A DNA stretch of 59,092 bases from Bacillus sp. AFS098217 (GTDB taxonomy: Bacteria; Bacillota; Bacilli; Bacillales; Bacillaceae_G): the NCBI RefSeq assembly GCF_002551815.1, contig NZ_NVPR01000053.1, forward strand, positions 1 through 59,092, read 5' to 3'. A model generated the notes under the pieces. It saw nothing but the letters and a program-made list of their open reading frames with translations. It ran no database searches and had not been told where the DNA came from. How positions within the stretch are numbered: position 1 is the first letter of the stretch; each line of letters opens with the position of its first letter. Shown piece after piece: positions 58,952-59,092 of the stretch. A program made the position numbers and the translations under genes.

Positions 58952-59092
58952 GTTATATAAATCCATTTTCATTTTTCGGCATCTAAATTCCCTGCTATGC
59001 AGAGTAAAACGTAACTTACACTCGTTTTTACTTCGCATGTGGCAGAAAAAGGCCCTAACCGCTTCTATGCATGGCCAGATGCTCTCCCCCAC
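58952..59092 (-). repeat. Dispersed repeat, right copy of the inverted pair
   Basis: On the minus strand, GAGAGCATCT...CATGCATAGAAGCGG, CTTTTTCTGCCACATGCGAAG and GAAAATGGATTTATATA match 52221-52374. It reaches the end of the window and may continue beyond it. The two copies enclose 6.6 kb, including the ABC exporter, lipoprotein and glycosyltransferase genes. Confidence 0.7.

Noticed and set aside
1-59092. CRISPR arrays, tRNA or rRNA genes, prophage
   Set aside because: No regularly spaced repeats, no cloverleaf or rRNA-like blocks, and no phage structural or integrase genes were found.

Overview
The window looks like chromosome of a Bacillus cereus group member. The DNA is AT-rich, most genes carry strong AGGAGG-type ribosome binding sites, and TTG and GTG starts are common. 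It holds a 155-bp bcr1-type repeat with ATAAA/TTTAT flanks, a second truncated bcr1 copy, a remnant with IS231-like ends, and gene pairs familiar from Bacillus (yvaF-yvaE-yvaD, yhdQ-yhdP/mpfA, DUF3796 with an XRE regulator). I see no rRNA, tRNA, CRISPR array, prophage or complete transposon.

Layout. 1-3.1 kb: housekeeping genes (end of a PAP2 phosphatase, MOSC protein, DUF5316, CPBP protease, VOC protein). 3.15-21.3 kb: an accessory catabolic island, described below. 21.3-34 kb: small metabolic and regulatory genes (DUF1801, TetR/SMR/YvaD, two Nudix proteins, HxlR with a quinone reductase, PhzF, phosphotransferase, MBL fold, GDSL, isochorismatase, LysR), with a small gene graveyard at 26.5-27.0 kb. 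34-46.4 kb: pentapeptide protein, EamA exporter, SH3 protein, MerR with an Mg2+ efflux-type protein, UPF0316, two MFS exporters, ArsR, methyltransferase, TrmO and a Fur-controlled PepSY protein. 46.7-59.1 kb: a c-di-AMP (ydaO/yuaA) riboswitch ahead of a 47-residue gene, several pseudogenes, DUF2935, DUF2785, a tyrosine phosphatase, an ABC-2 exporter, a repeat-rich lipoprotein, a macrolide-type glycosyltransferase, and an inverted pair of dispersed repeats.

The island is the most unusual part. It encodes three paralogous Fe(II)/2-oxoglutarate dioxygenases of the TauD/clavaminate-synthase fold, two near-identical MFS transporters, an acyl-CoA ligase, an HSL-family esterase, three intact SDRs (one lacking the usual YxxxK), a His3 cupin like Dke1/2,4'-dihydroxyacetophenone dioxygenase, a 3-oxoacid CoA-transferase (two subunits), a thiolase and a LysR regulator. 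The enzyme order suggests uptake, hydroxylation or activation, C-C cleavage, and feeding of a beta-keto acid to acetyl-CoA. The substrate is unknown.

A non-coding element of about 70 bp occurs seven times in the island, each time just upstream of an island gene or gene remnant and oriented toward it. Five copies carry a dyad with a LysR-type T-N11-A core, and one of these lies in the divergent gap of the intact lysR. The element therefore looks like the operator/promoter of a LysR regulon. The LysR-operator-gene unit has been duplicated repeatedly. The copies are at different stages of decay: a LysR with only its N-terminus, a LysR with an internal deletion, an acyl-CoA ligase reduced to scraps, and an SDR cut off by a bcr1 repeat. 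The island thus appears to have grown by tandem duplication under one regulator and is now eroding.
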